Assembly (NCBI RefSeq): GCF_004331485.1
Contig: NZ_SJKD01000001.1
Coordinates: forward strand, 1,860,001 to 1,924,000
DNA from: Kribbella capetownensis
GTDB taxonomy: Bacteria > Actinomycetota > Actinomycetes > Propionibacteriales > Kribbellaceae
Length of the DNA: 64,000 nt
Reading direction: 5' to 3'
Translations under genes and position numbers: made by a program
Notes under the pieces: generated by a model
Database searches by the model: none
Told to the model about the DNA's origin: nothing
The model's input: the letters and a program-made list of their open reading frames with translations, nothing else
Part shown: piece after piece, positions 34,135-42,792 of the stretch
How the letters are laid out: each line of letters begins with the position of its first letter
Numbering within the stretch: the first letter of the stretch is position 1

Positions 34135-35147
34135 CTTCTGAGCGGATCTATGTCGGGAGCTACACCAGTCAGCCGGGCGGTGGGGACGGCATCGGGTTCG
34201 GGCCGCTGGAGGCGATCGCGCTCGCCGTGACGACCGCGGATCCGTCTTTCCTGGTCAGGTCCGCCGACGGCCGGTTCCTCTACGCGACCAGCGAAGGCGC
34301 GCAGGGTCACGTCAGCGCGTTCGCGATCCAGCCCGACGGTGGGCTCGAGTTGCGCAACGAGCAGCCGACCGAGGGCAAGGACCCCTGCCACCTGGAGATC
34401 GACCCGTCCGGGCGCTATCTGCTGACCGCCAACTACACCTCGGGCTCGCTCGCAATCCACCCGATCAATGCCGATGGCTCGCTTGGTACGGCGTCCCAGT
34501 TCCTGCAGCGTGAGGGCAGCGGGCCGAACAAGGAGCGCCAGGAGGGTCCGCATGCCCACCAGGTCGTGTTCGACCCGTCCGGGACGTACACGTTCGACGT
34601 TGACCTCGGTTCGGACACCGTCTACACGTCCACACTGACTGCGGACGGACAGCTGGAGGAGGTCGATCGGCTCCGCATCCGCCCGGGCGCCGGTCCGCGG
34701 CATCTGGTCTTCCACCCGCGCGCCGGGGCGGCGTACGTGATCAACGAGCTCGACTCGACGCTAACCGTCTGCAGCTACTCCGACGGCAAGTTGCAGATCG
34801 TGCAGACCGCGTCGACGCGGCCGGCTGACTCGCCGGGCGAGAACTTCCCGGCCGAGCTGCTGATCTCCGCCGACGGGCGCTTCCTGTACGGCTCGAACCG
34901 CGGCGACAACACCATCGCGGTGTTCGCGATCGCTACCGACGGGCTGTCGGTCGAGCTGGTGCAGACGATCGGGTCCGGCGGGGACTGGCCGCGACACCTT
35001 GCCTTCAGCAACGACGGGAGCCAGTTGTACGCCGCGAACGAGCAGTCGGACACGATCGCGACGTTCGCGATCGACGGCGACGGCAAGCTGACCGCCGACG
35101 GCCCCGGAATCAGCTGGCCGAAGCCGGTCTGCATCCTCCCGGTCTGA
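34131..35147 (+). CDS. Lactonase-family seven-bladed propeller protein (6-phosphogluconolactonase-like)
   Basis: A 338-residue protein built of repeated beta-propeller units, with the diagnostic stretches DPCHLEIDPSGRYLLTANY, HAHQVVFDPSG and GPRHLVFHP, and a C-terminal WPRHLAFSNDG. It resembles the Pgl/YbhE branch, which hydrolyses sugar lactones. No signal peptide is seen, so it should be cytosolic. It is coupled to the acetyltransferase upstream. Confidence 0.86.
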   Translation: MTSERIYVGSYTSQPGGGDGIGFGPLEAIALAVTTADPSFLVRSADGRFLYATSEGAQGHVSAFAIQPDGGLELRNEQPTEGKDPCHLEIDPSGRYLLTANYTSGSLAIHPINADGSLGTASQFLQREGSGPNKERQEGPHAHQVVFDPSGTYTFDVDLGSDTVYTSTLTADGQLEEVDRLRIRPGAGPRHLVFHPRAGAAYVINELDSTLTVCSYSDGKLQIVQTASTRPADSPGENFPAELLISADGRFLYGSNRGDNTIAVFAIATDGLSVELVQTIGSGGDWPRHLAFSNDGSQLYAANEQSDTIATFAIDGDGKLTADGPGISWPKPVCILPV

Positions 35148-35162
35148 CGCACTGCGGCCGGG

Positions 35163-35765
35163 TCAGCCGGTGATGTCGGCGGCTAGTTTCTCGGCGTCCT
35201 GCTGGGTGAAGTTGCCGGCGATCTGGACTTTGCCGGCGGTGATCGGCGCGCTGACGACCGGCGCGCTCACCACCTTGTCGCCGACCACGATCGCGAGCTG
35301 GTTGCGCGGCGGTTCGCCCGCAGCCAGCTTGGTCGTGAGCGCTCCGAACAGCTTGGCGCCCTCCGTATCCAAGGTCAGCTGGACGACCCAGTCCGGTCCG
35401 GGCTGGCCCTGGGCGGCCTCCACCTCGGACACCCGACTACCGTCGAGCTCGACCTTGCCAAGCGTGTAACGAGTCCCGTCCCCGCCGCAACGAGTGTCCT
35501 CCGCCTGCGGACCACTCGACTGCCCGTTGCACGCCTGCGGGTCAGCAGACAAAACCGACCGGAACTGCACCGAATCCGCAGCAGCCGGCTTACTCCCGGC
35601 GGCGGCCGTCGGCTTGTCATCACGTCCGCGCAGGAGCAGCGCCGTCGCAGTCGCCAGCACCGCGACCAGCACCAGACCGAGAACAGTCACCAGCACTACC
35701 GGCCCCCGGCTCCGCTTCGGTGGTACGCCGTACTGCGGCGGAGGGTAGGGAGTCTGCTGCGCCAT
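35163..35765 (-). CDS. Membrane-anchored protein with a SecD P1-head-like domain
   Basis: The 200-residue protein has a Pro/Tyr/Gln-rich cytosolic start, one helix (about residues 21-45) and a Lys/Ala linker. The outer domain's end (VSAPVVSAPITAGKVQIAG, then NFTQQDAEKLA) closely resembles the P1-head region of SecD. Two cysteines (ACNGQ and TRCGGD) could pair. The rest of SecD, including its channel helices, is absent. TAGCAT eight bases before the ATG suggests a leaderless transcript. It may act in export or folding outside the membrane, but that is only inferred. Confidence 0.7.
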   Translation of the reverse strand: MAQQTPYPPPQYGVPPKRSRGPVVLVTVLGLVLVAVLATATALLLRGRDDKPTAAAGSKPAAADSVQFRSVLSADPQACNGQSSGPQAEDTRCGGDGTRYTLGKVELDGSRVSEVEAAQGQPGPDWVVQLTLDTEGAKLFGALTTKLAAGEPPRNQLAIVVGDKVVSAPVVSAPITAGKVQIAGNFTQQDAEKLAADITG

Positions 35766-35773
35766 GACACGCG

Positions 35774-35779
35774 ATGCTA
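35774..35779 (-). promoter_or_regulatory. -10 box for the SecD-like gene
   Basis: TAGCAT on the minus strand, eight bases before the ATG at 35765; overlaps the end of the MFS gene. Confidence 0.4.
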
Positions 35780-36937
35780 CGGCTTCCGGGGCGCAACGAC
35801 GGTGGCCAACGCAAGGCCCGCGCCGGCGAGAAGCGCCGCGGCCAGGAACCCGGTGCCGCGCCCGGACGCGGCGGCGACCAGCCCGAAGCTGGCCGGACCG
35901 AGTCCCGCGGCCAGGTCGATGCTCATGCTGACGGTCCCCATCACCGCGCCGTGTTCGACCGCCGGTGCTCGTTGCAGCGCGAGCATCATGATCGCAGGTG
36001 TGCCGAGCGCGACACCGACGCCCAGCAGCACCGTGCCACTGACCAGCCCGGGCACCGTTCGCCAGCCGCCCATGACCAGCAGCCCGATTGTGGCGCACAG
36101 CAACGAGATTCGGACGCTCCGGCGGGCACCCAACCGGTCGGGGATGCGAGCCCCGACGCTCCGGATCAGTACGACGATCCCGGCGAAGCCGCCGAGCAGG
36201 AAGCCGGCATTCGGCAGACCGAGGTCGAACGCGTAGAGCGGCACGAAGGCGAGGAACCCCGCCATCCCCCACACCAACGCGAGCGGCAGGAAGGCAGGTA
36301 CGACGGGCGCCCGCGGGATGAGCCGGACAGCCTCGGCCCGTGTTCCAACAGTCGGCGCGCGAGTGTCGCCGACCCGCAGGGCGAGCAGTACGCCGACGCC
36401 GGCCGAGCCCGCCGCGACCATCCAGACCGTGGTGAATCCCGCAGTGTTGATGAGTACTTCACCGATCGCCGGGCCGATCGCGAGCCCGGCGTACAGGGAG
36501 AGGGAGAACAGGCTGATCGCCTCGCCGCGGCGTTCGGGCGGCGCCAGGTCACTCATCGCGGTGACGGCGCCGACGAAGAAGAAGGCGTCGCCGATGCCGG
36601 TGAGCAGCCGGAGCGCTGCGAGTGCGCCGAGCGAGTCGGTCACGCCGTACGCGGCGACCGAGCAGGCGAAGATGATGCCGCCGCCGACCATCGCGATCGA
36701 CCGGCCGCGCCGATCCACCAGTCGTCCGGCCCAGGGACGCAGGACCAGGGCGGACAGGCTGAACGCCGCCACGACCAGGCCGACCGCGATGTTACCGCCG
36801 GTAAGTTCGCCGGCGACATACCGAGGCACGGCCGGCACGAGGATCCCTTCGGCGAGGAAGTAGGCCAGCCCGGCCGCGCCGAGGACGACGAACTGCGGGG
36901 TGACGAGTCGAGGGGCGGCGGAAGTCGCTGTACTCAT
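35777..36937 (-). CDS. Major facilitator superfamily transporter
   Basis: A 386-residue protein with twelve predicted helices. It carries the MFS loop motif between helices 2 and 3 (RPWAGRLVDRRGRSIAMVGG) and a motif-C-like stretch in helix 5 (LYAGLAIGPAIGEVL), which points to a drug/H+ antiporter. AGGAGGAG lies just before the ATG. It is divergent from the HD-GYP/LuxR gene across a 117-base spacer holding a CCCATC ... GATGGG inverted repeat near 37000. Confidence 0.87.
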   Translation of the reverse strand: MSTATSAAPRLVTPQFVVLGAAGLAYFLAEGILVPAVPRYVAGELTGGNIAVGLVVAAFSLSALVLRPWAGRLVDRRGRSIAMVGGGIIFACSVAAYGVTDSLGALAALRLLTGIGDAFFFVGAVTAMSDLAPPERRGEAISLFSLSLYAGLAIGPAIGEVLINTAGFTTVWMVAAGSAGVGVLLALRVGDTRAPTVGTRAEAVRLIPRAPVVPAFLPLALVWGMAGFLAFVPLYAFDLGLPNAGFLLGGFAGIVVLIRSVGARIPDRLGARRSVRISLLCATIGLLVMGGWRTVPGLVSGTVLLGVGVALGTPAIMMLALQRAPAVEHGAVMGTVSMSIDLAAGLGPASFGLVAAASGRGTGFLAAALLAGAGLALATVVAPRKP

Positions 36938-37054
36938 GGCATCTCCTCCTGTCAGGCCCACAATGGGCCTGCGGGCTCCAGCGGAGCATCGGTAGATCTG
37001 CCCATCTCCGAGCGGATGGGGAGGTGTACTCCGAGGGGACCGGGGAGGTGCGCC

Positions 37055-38569
37055 ATGGCGGAGGACGATCTGCGACTCGCTGAGCTCCTCTGCGCGCTGT
37101 CGGTCACTCTCGACCTCGCGATGGCGCAGGCCCCGGAGAAGTCGATCCGCAGTTGCCTGGTCGCCACCCGGCTTGCGGACAGGCTCGCCGTCGACGACCA
37201 GCGCACGGTCTACTACGCGACACTGCTGCGCCATCTCGGCTGCACTGCGACAACACATGAAGAGGCACACCGGATGGGTCCGCGCGCCGGTGAACTCCGT
37301 CCGCTCGCCGAGCGCACCGACGTCGCCAACCGCCGCGAGTCGCTCACAGTCCTTCGACAGATCGGCCAAGGCGCAGGCATCCGCCGCCTCCAGTACGTCG
37401 CCCGCACCCTCACCGCCGGGGAGGACGACATCCTGCTGGCGATCTGCGAGGTCGGCAGCATGCTCGCCGACCGCTTGGGGCTCGGCCCGTCCGTGGCCGA
37501 AGCGCTCTACCAGAACCTGGAACGCTGGGACGGCACCGGTACGCCGAGGGGACTGGCCGGCGCCGAGATCCACATCGCCACCCGGATCGCGGAGGTCGCG
37601 ACCCAGGCCGTCATCTTCCACAGTCTGGGCGAGCCGGTCCAGGCAACGCTCACGCGGCGCCAGGGCACCTGGCTCGACCCGGAGGTGGTTGCCGCGTACG
37701 ACGACTCCCTGCTGGCCGACCTCGCCGAGATCGACGTGTGGCAAGAGACTCTGGACACCGAGCCACGCCCCTGGTCACTCATCCGGCCGGACCGGCTGGA
37801 CGACGTGGCCCGGACCTTCGCCTACTTCGTCGACCTCAAATCGCCGTACCTGTTCGGTCACTCGACCGGAGTGGCGACGCTGGCCGACGAGGCTGCGCGG
37901 CTGCTGCATCTGGACGACGCCGACCGGGCAACCCTGCGACGGGCAGCACTCCTGCACGACCTCGGGCGGGTCGCCGTACCGACGAGTGTCTGGGAGCGGC
38001 CTGGTGAGTTGCGCCGCGCCGACTGGGAGCAGGTGCGCCTGCACCCGTACCGGTCCGAGCGGATCCTCGCGCGCTCCGCAGTACTCGAGCCGGTCGCGGC
38101 ACTGGCCGCTCTCCACCACGAGAGGATCGACGGCACCGGCTATCCACGCCAGGTCAAGGGCAGCGAGTTGTCGACAGCGGCGCGGATCCTCGCTGCGGCC
38201 GATTGCTATCAGGCACTGACCCAGGACCGGCCACACCGGGCCGCGCACTCACCGGAGAGAGCTGCGGAGATCGTCCTGGCCGAGGCAGCGGCCGGCAGGC
38301 TGGATGCCGACTGTGTGAAGGCCGTACTCGGAGCGGCCGGGCACCAGGTGCCCGGCCGCGTGAGCCGCCCGGCCGGCCTCACCGAGCGGGAGGTCGACGT
38401 ACTGCGTCTGCTCGCACGTGGCTCGTCCAATGCAGAAATCGCGCGCGAGCTGGTGGTGTCACGCCGTACCGCTGAGCATCACGTCCAGCACATCTACGCC
38501 AAGCTCGGCGTGTCCACCCGAGCCGGTGCCGCGCTGTTCGCGATGCAGCACGGCCTGTTCACACCGTGA
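37055..38569 (+). CDS. Tandem HD / HD-GYP phosphohydrolase with C-terminal LuxR domain
   Basis: Residues about 265-430 of 504 are an HD-GYP domain with HD at 301-302 (LLHDLGRVAVP) and the GYP motif in HHERIDGTGYP (354-364). The N-terminal half repeats the pattern but has lost the metal ligands (LLRHLGCT near 60; LERWDGTGTP at 155-164). Residues 440-504 are a LuxR helix-turn-helix. HD-GYP enzymes degrade cyclic nucleotides such as c-di-GMP, so this may couple nucleotide turnover or sensing to transcription. GGGGAGG precedes the ATG. Confidence 0.88.
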   Translation: MAEDDLRLAELLCALSVTLDLAMAQAPEKSIRSCLVATRLADRLAVDDQRTVYYATLLRHLGCTATTHEEAHRMGPRAGELRPLAERTDVANRRESLTVLRQIGQGAGIRRLQYVARTLTAGEDDILLAICEVGSMLADRLGLGPSVAEALYQNLERWDGTGTPRGLAGAEIHIATRIAEVATQAVIFHSLGEPVQATLTRRQGTWLDPEVVAAYDDSLLADLAEIDVWQETLDTEPRPWSLIRPDRLDDVARTFAYFVDLKSPYLFGHSTGVATLADEAARLLHLDDADRATLRRAALLHDLGRVAVPTSVWERPGELRRADWEQVRLHPYRSERILARSAVLEPVAALAALHHERIDGTGYPRQVKGSELSTAARILAAADCYQALTQDRPHRAAHSPERAAEIVLAEAAAGRLDADCVKAVLGAAGHQVPGRVSRPAGLTEREVDVLRLLARGSSNAEIARELVVSRRTAEHHVQHIYAKLGVSTRAGAALFAMQHGLFTP

Positions 38570-38867
38570 CGAGCTTCTCGAAGAAGAACTCGTGCTTGAG
38601 GAACGAGACGTCGTACTCGTGTCCCGGGAACGGCGGCAGGAGCTGGGCCGCCTGGAAGAGACGCCAGCCGTCCTTCAGCGCGTCCAGACCGGTCGCGTAC
38701 GGCGGGACGTCGCTGTCACCCGTGGTCGGGTGGGTCGCACCGGTTCCGTCGTACGTCGACCAGCCGACCACGCGGGCGTCCAGCGCGGAGGACGCCAGGT
38801 AGAGGACCAGGACCTGCTGGCGGACCGTCTGCTGACCGGTCTCGGCGGGGGCAGCGGTGGCGGTCAT
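38559..38867 (-). CDS. Uncharacterised protein coupled to the dioxygenase gene
   Basis: A 102-residue protein without recognised domain, rich in aromatics near the end (LKDGWRLFQAAQLLPPFPG ... FLKHEFFFEKL). AGGAG lies before its ATG, which overlaps the stop of the dioxygenase gene (ATGA), so the two form an operon. The product may be an accessory or small subunit of that enzyme (inference). The stop overlaps the convergent HD-GYP gene by 11 bases. Confidence 0.7.
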   Translation of the reverse strand: MTATAAPAETGQQTVRQQVLVLYLASSALDARVVGWSTYDGTGATHPTTGDSDVPPYATGLDALKDGWRLFQAAQLLPPFPGHEYDVSFLKHEFFFEKLVTV

Positions 38868-39727
38868 GCCATCTCCTTCTTCGTGGCGTGCGGGTTCAGG
38901 CTTCGCTGCGCGACCACCCGTTGCGGGCGGTTCGACACCCGCGTGACCCAGAACTCCGGGTCGAAAGTGTCGTCGCCGGTGAGCGCCTGCCACAGCTTGA
39001 TCCGGTTGTACTTCTCCAGCCGGCCGGTGGCGTTCTCGTACCAGGGGAACGACTGGTCCAGCTCGCGCGCGACCTCGGGGTCGTACAGGTCCTCGAGGTT
39101 CCACAGCCGGACCTGACGGACGGTCGGGTTGAACCGGATCTTGAACATGTACCGGTCGATGGAGCTGTCGTTCTTGCGGCCGCCGTGCCAGATGCCGTGG
39201 TGCAGTAACTGCACTGTGCCGGCCGGGCAGACCAGGCGGGTCTGGCCGAGCAGGTTCTGGTAGCGGCCGGTGTCGGACTCGTTGGTCCGGCGCAGATGGC
39301 TGCCGGGCACGCTGAGCGTGCCGCCCATCTCCAGCGTCACGTCCTGCGGGTAGTACATCAGCTGGACGTCGAACGCGTCCGGGCGGACGTCGATGATCGC
39401 GTCACCGTGCAGGTTCTGCGCCTCACCCTCGTTCGCCTTGCGGATGTGTACGGCGTGGTGGTCGACGGTCGGCTCCGGCCCGACCAGGCTGTGGATCGCA
39501 CCGGCGACCTCCGGCAGCTGCACCAGGCGCTGGACGAACTCGCTGTCCACGAACGCCTCCGACAGCGGGGTGCCGTACGGGACGCCGGGGATGCCGGCTT
39601 TCAGGACCTCGAGCGCCTGCTGGTTCATCTCGTCGGGAACGACGGCGTCCATCCGGAACGACCCGGTGGCCACGAAGTGCGCCATCTGAACCGAGGTGAG
39701 CAGGTTCTTCTGATGCGGGTGGGGCAT
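38864..39727 (-). CDS. Phytanoyl-CoA dioxygenase (PhyH)-like enzyme
   Basis: A 287-residue Fe(II)/2-oxoglutarate-type oxygenase. The metal ligands are visible as HxD in NLHGDAII and the distal His in LLHHGIWHGG, with an Arg in DRYMFKIRF available to bind 2-oxoglutarate. GAGGGAG precedes the ATG. It faces an AraC-family regulator, and repeated sites in the spacer suggest control by it. The substrate is unknown. Confidence 0.82.
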   Translation of the reverse strand: MPHPHQKNLLTSVQMAHFVATGSFRMDAVVPDEMNQQALEVLKAGIPGVPYGTPLSEAFVDSEFVQRLVQLPEVAGAIHSLVGPEPTVDHHAVHIRKANEGEAQNLHGDAIIDVRPDAFDVQLMYYPQDVTLEMGGTLSVPGSHLRRTNESDTGRYQNLLGQTRLVCPAGTVQLLHHGIWHGGRKNDSSIDRYMFKIRFNPTVRQVRLWNLEDLYDPEVARELDQSFPWYENATGRLEKYNRIKLWQALTGDDTFDPEFWVTRVSNRPQRVVAQRSLNPHATKKEMA

Positions 39728-39747
39728 GAGACTCCCTCTCGGGGGTA

Positions 39748-39829
39748 GTGGTAACTACTCCACCAGGTTAGATTCTTTCCACGTTGCAACGCGTTGGTTG
39801 TGTTCACCACTGGTGGTAATTTCTCACCA
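39748..39829. promoter_or_regulatory. Paired direct repeats (candidate AraC operators) and araC -10 box
   Basis: GTGGTAACTACTCCACCA (39748-39765) and GGTGGTAATTTCTCACCA (39812-39829) share TGGTAA, TCTC-like and ACCA words. One copy lies 20 bases before the dioxygenase gene; the other abuts the regulator's ATG. TAATTT at 39817-39822, six bases before that ATG, fits a leaderless -10, so binding there would repress the regulator itself. Confidence 0.55.
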
Positions 39830-40602
39830 TGATCGAGCTGCACCTGGCCGAGCCGCCGGAGGTGGTGAACGTCGGCGTCGGGATCCACGGGGTGCGCAGC
39901 CTGCGGGACGTGTTCCGGCTGCCGGACCTGTGGCAGTTGCATCTGTACTCGTACTCCGCCGATCTCACCGTCGCGGGTACGACGTACTCCGTGGCGCCCG
40001 GATACGTGTCGCTGACGCCGGCCGGGTCGCAGGTGCGGTTCGACTACCGGGGACGGTCCGAGCACCTGTACGCCCACTTCCGGCCGGTCGTGGCGGGCGA
40101 GCCGTCGTACCTCCCCGTCGTACAGGACGCGGGCGCCGCCGCGCCGATGCTGTCCGACCTGCTGCGCTGGGCCGTCGAGGCGTCGCCGTCAGGATCGTCG
40201 CGGACGACGGCCGAGGTGTGGACCGCGTTGTGGCGCATCGTCGACCTGACCGCTGCGACCACCGAGGGCGATTCCCGCCACCCGGCCGTCGCCACCGCCA
40301 TCGCCTACATCGAGGCCAACCTCGCCCAGCCGCTCACAGTCCCCGCCCTCGCCCGCCTGGCCGGCGTCTCGCACAACCATCTGACGCGCCTGTTCCAGGC
40401 CGAGACCGGGCAGACCGTCATCGCCTACATCCGCCGCCGTCGGATGGGTCGCGCCCGACACCTTCTGGTCTCCTCGACCCTGTCGATCCCGGCCGTCGCT
40501 GCCTCGGTGGGCATCCCCGATCTCCAGGCTTTCAACAAGACGTGCCGCCGCGAACTCGGCGGCTCTCCTCGCACCGTGCGTACGGCGGGACCGACCGGCT
40601 AG
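39829..40602 (+). CDS. AraC-family transcriptional regulator
   Basis: The 257-residue protein has an N-terminal cupin-like sensing domain (about 10-110) and the two C-terminal helix-turn-helix motifs of the family (LTVPALARLAGVSHNHLTRL, then IPAVAASVGIPDLQAFNKTC). It is divergent from the PhyH-like operon with repeated sites between them, so it is the likely local regulator. Confidence 0.9.
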   Translation: MIELHLAEPPEVVNVGVGIHGVRSLRDVFRLPDLWQLHLYSYSADLTVAGTTYSVAPGYVSLTPAGSQVRFDYRGRSEHLYAHFRPVVAGEPSYLPVVQDAGAAAPMLSDLLRWAVEASPSGSSRTTAEVWTALWRIVDLTAATTEGDSRHPAVATAIAYIEANLAQPLTVPALARLAGVSHNHLTRLFQAETGQTVIAYIRRRRMGRARHLLVSSTLSIPAVAASVGIPDLQAFNKTCRRELGGSPRTVRTAGPTG

Positions 40603-41351
40603 GCGGAGTGGGTGCCGGGAAAGGCCGTCGCGACCGCCGCCGTCCGGCTGGTCACGCCGAGGCGCTCGTAGATGTTCTCCAGATGCTTGCGAACGGTGCC
40701 CTCGGCAACAAATAGCCGATGCGCGATCTGAGTGTTGCTGTGCCCGTCGGCGACCAGGCGGAGTAGCTGCAGCTGACGGCTGGTCAGGTCCGGTACGCCG
40801 GCCCGGCGGCGTTCGTGGGCGTGGCCGATCTCGACGATGTGCGGCCGGAGCATCGTGAGCAGCAGCCGTTCGCGTTCGGTGAAGTCGCGGCCGGAGGCGC
40901 GGAACAGCAGCAGTCGGCGGTCTTCCGCACCGCGGACGGGCAACGGGACGGTCATCTCATGGCGGATGCCGCAGAGGCGGAACCACTCGCCGACGATCGA
41001 GTTCCCCAGCTTGCGCCCGGGCAGGTAGTCCGAGACCTTCCAGACGGTGTCGTAGTCGCCGGTGCGCTGCGGCCGGCTGCACGCCTCGCCTTCCCAGTAC
41101 GACCGCCAGAACAGATCCTCCCAGTCGTGGTCGAGCTCGACGGTGTCGCCGGTCGCCTCCTCGAGCCCGACGATCTCGCGTTCCAGCGGGCGGCTGCGCT
41201 GGAACGTGATGTCCTCGGCGGGGATCAGGTCGGTCAGTGCGCGCAGCAGACCGCGCGGGAAGTACTCCTCGGGGTCGGCCTCCCGACCTCGTTCGACGAC
41301 GTCCAGCAGTTGGCGCAGGTCTCGTTCGGTGACGGTCAGCTGGCTCCCCAT
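40599..41351 (-). CDS. LuxR-family transcriptional regulator
   Basis: A 250-residue protein with an N-terminal domain of about 180 residues resembling GAF/PAS-like sensing regions (no motif recognised) and a C-terminal LuxR helix-turn-helix (LTSRQLQLLRLVADGHSN ... EGTVRKHLENIYERLG). AGGGGAGGGG lies upstream of the ATG at 41351. It lacks an ATPase domain and a phospho-receiver, so any signal must act through the N-terminal domain. The stop overlaps the end of the AraC gene. Confidence 0.86.
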   Translation of the reverse strand: MGSQLTVTERDLRQLLDVVERGREADPEEYFPRGLLRALTDLIPAEDITFQRSRPLEREIVGLEEATGDTVELDHDWEDLFWRSYWEGEACSRPQRTGDYDTVWKVSDYLPGRKLGNSIVGEWFRLCGIRHEMTVPLPVRGAEDRRLLLFRASGRDFTERERLLLTMLRPHIVEIGHAHERRRAGVPDLTSRQLQLLRLVADGHSNTQIAHRLFVAEGTVRKHLENIYERLGVTSRTAAVATAFPGTHSA

Positions 41352-41499
41352 GACGTACCCCTCCCCTCCCGTCAGGCTAGGCCTGGTCCGGCGGTTTGCG
41401 AATACGTCGAACGTCGTATGGCCGCAGACGGTCCGGCGCGGTGATGGTGGCGGTGGTGGGGGCGGCGTCGTGTCGTTCCGTTGTTCGAGGGGGAACGTC

Positions 41500-42735
41500 A
41501 TGAGGTCGCTGTCTCGTCCGGCCACGCTGTTGATCGTCGGGGCGCTGGCGCTCACCGGCGCGGGGTTGTCGCCGATGCCATCGGTGGCGTCTGCTTCAGC
41601 GAGCGCCTCGCCAGTGCTCGACTGGAGCCGGATTGCCACCCAGACGATCGTGGCCGGGCGGCCACCGGCCAGTTCGGAGGTGCTGCTGGGGATCGTGCAC
41701 ATCGCGATCGCCGACACCGTGGCCGGACTGGGACAAGGGCAGCCGTTCCGGTTCGCCGTACGACCAGATCGGAAGGCGTCTGCCGCGGCTGCGGTCGCCA
41801 CCGCGACGTACGACGTACTCCGGGCTCGAGTGCCCGCGTCCGGGCTGGACGGGACGTACGCCGACTACCTGGCTGGTGTGCCGGACGGGGGCGCGAAGAC
41901 TCGCGGGATCACGCTGGGCCGGACTGTGGCGGCCGCCGTACTCGCGTGGCGCGCGGGAGACGGTCTGGACAACACAGTGCCCTACAAGCAGCCCCCGCTA
42001 GGGCCGGGAGTGTGGGAGCCGACAGCTCCGACCCCTCCCGTCGACATCGTCCTCACGCAGGTCCGCCCGTTGGCTTTGCGCTACCGAGCGCAGTTCCGGC
42101 CCGGTGGTCCGGACCCTCTGACAGGCAAGCGCTACGCGCGTGACGTTGCCGAGGTGGCTTCACTCGGCCGCAAGGACAGTACGACGCGCACCGCCAAGCA
42201 GAGCGAGTCGGCGATGTTCTGGTCGGAGCAGACCGCTCAGCAGTGGAGCCGAGCCTTGCTACAGCTGGCAACTGATCGGCACCTCTCTCTGGGAGCCGCG
42301 GCGCAGATGCTCGCACTGGTGCACGTGTCTGCCGGTGACTCGGTGATCGCGTGCTGGGACGCCAAGTTCCACTACCTGTCCTGGCGACCGGTGCACGCCA
42401 TCCAGCGCGCGGACACGGACGGCAACCCGCGTACGCAGGCTGACCCGACCTGGCAGTCCCTGCTGAACGTCAACCACCCCGAGTACCCGTCCGGGCATGC
42501 CTGCTTCACCGCCGGCGCGGCCGGTGCGCTGCGGGCGTTCTTCCACACCAGCAACCTGCGTGTGGTGATGAGCAGCGTGGTCACCAACACCACTCGCGTG
42601 TACCCGGACCTGTCCGCCGTACGCAGCGACGTACGCGAAGCCCGCATCGTCTCCGGACTGCACTTCCGCCACTCCATGAACGACGGCGACATCCTGGGCA
42701 CCCAGGTCGCCAGGTGGATCGCTGCCCGGCACTGA
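41500..42735 (+). CDS. Secreted vanadium haloperoxidase/PAP2-type acid phosphatase-like protein
   Basis: A 411-residue protein with a Sec signal (LLIVGALALTGAGLSP, cleavage near ASA). The active-site motifs of the superfamily are visible: Lys and Arg in AKFHYLSWRP, the second motif around HPEYPSGHACFTAGAAGAL, and Arg/His in HFRHSMNDG. These residues bind vanadate or phosphate. Bacterial secreted members are often annotated as haloperoxidases; phosphatase activity is equally possible. GAGGGGG precedes the ATG. The 148 bases before it hold no other gene. Confidence 0.87.
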   Translation: MRSLSRPATLLIVGALALTGAGLSPMPSVASASASASPVLDWSRIATQTIVAGRPPASSEVLLGIVHIAIADTVAGLGQGQPFRFAVRPDRKASAAAAVATATYDVLRARVPASGLDGTYADYLAGVPDGGAKTRGITLGRTVAAAVLAWRAGDGLDNTVPYKQPPLGPGVWEPTAPTPPVDIVLTQVRPLALRYRAQFRPGGPDPLTGKRYARDVAEVASLGRKDSTTRTAKQSESAMFWSEQTAQQWSRALLQLATDRHLSLGAAAQMLALVHVSAGDSVIACWDAKFHYLSWRPVHAIQRADTDGNPRTQADPTWQSLLNVNHPEYPSGHACFTAGAAGALRAFFHTSNLRVVMSSVVTNTTRVYPDLSAVRSDVREARIVSGLHFRHSMNDGDILGTQVARWIAARH

Positions 42736-42779
42736 TGCGGTGGCCGGTCTAATGCGTGGTCGGTGCCCTGTCTGCGGTC

Positions 42780-42785
42780 TAGCGT
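42780..42785 (+). promoter_or_regulatory. -10 box for the GNAT gene
   Basis: TAGCGT, seven bases before the ATG at 42793, with no Shine-Dalgarno sequence. Confidence 0.4.
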
Positions 42786-42792
42786 TCTGCAC

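Noticed and set aside
35774-37054. 420-codon extension before the HD-GYP/LuxR protein
   Set aside because: It runs antisense through the MFS gene, with Asp/Arg/Gln-rich noise composition; GGGGAGG marks the ATG at 37055.
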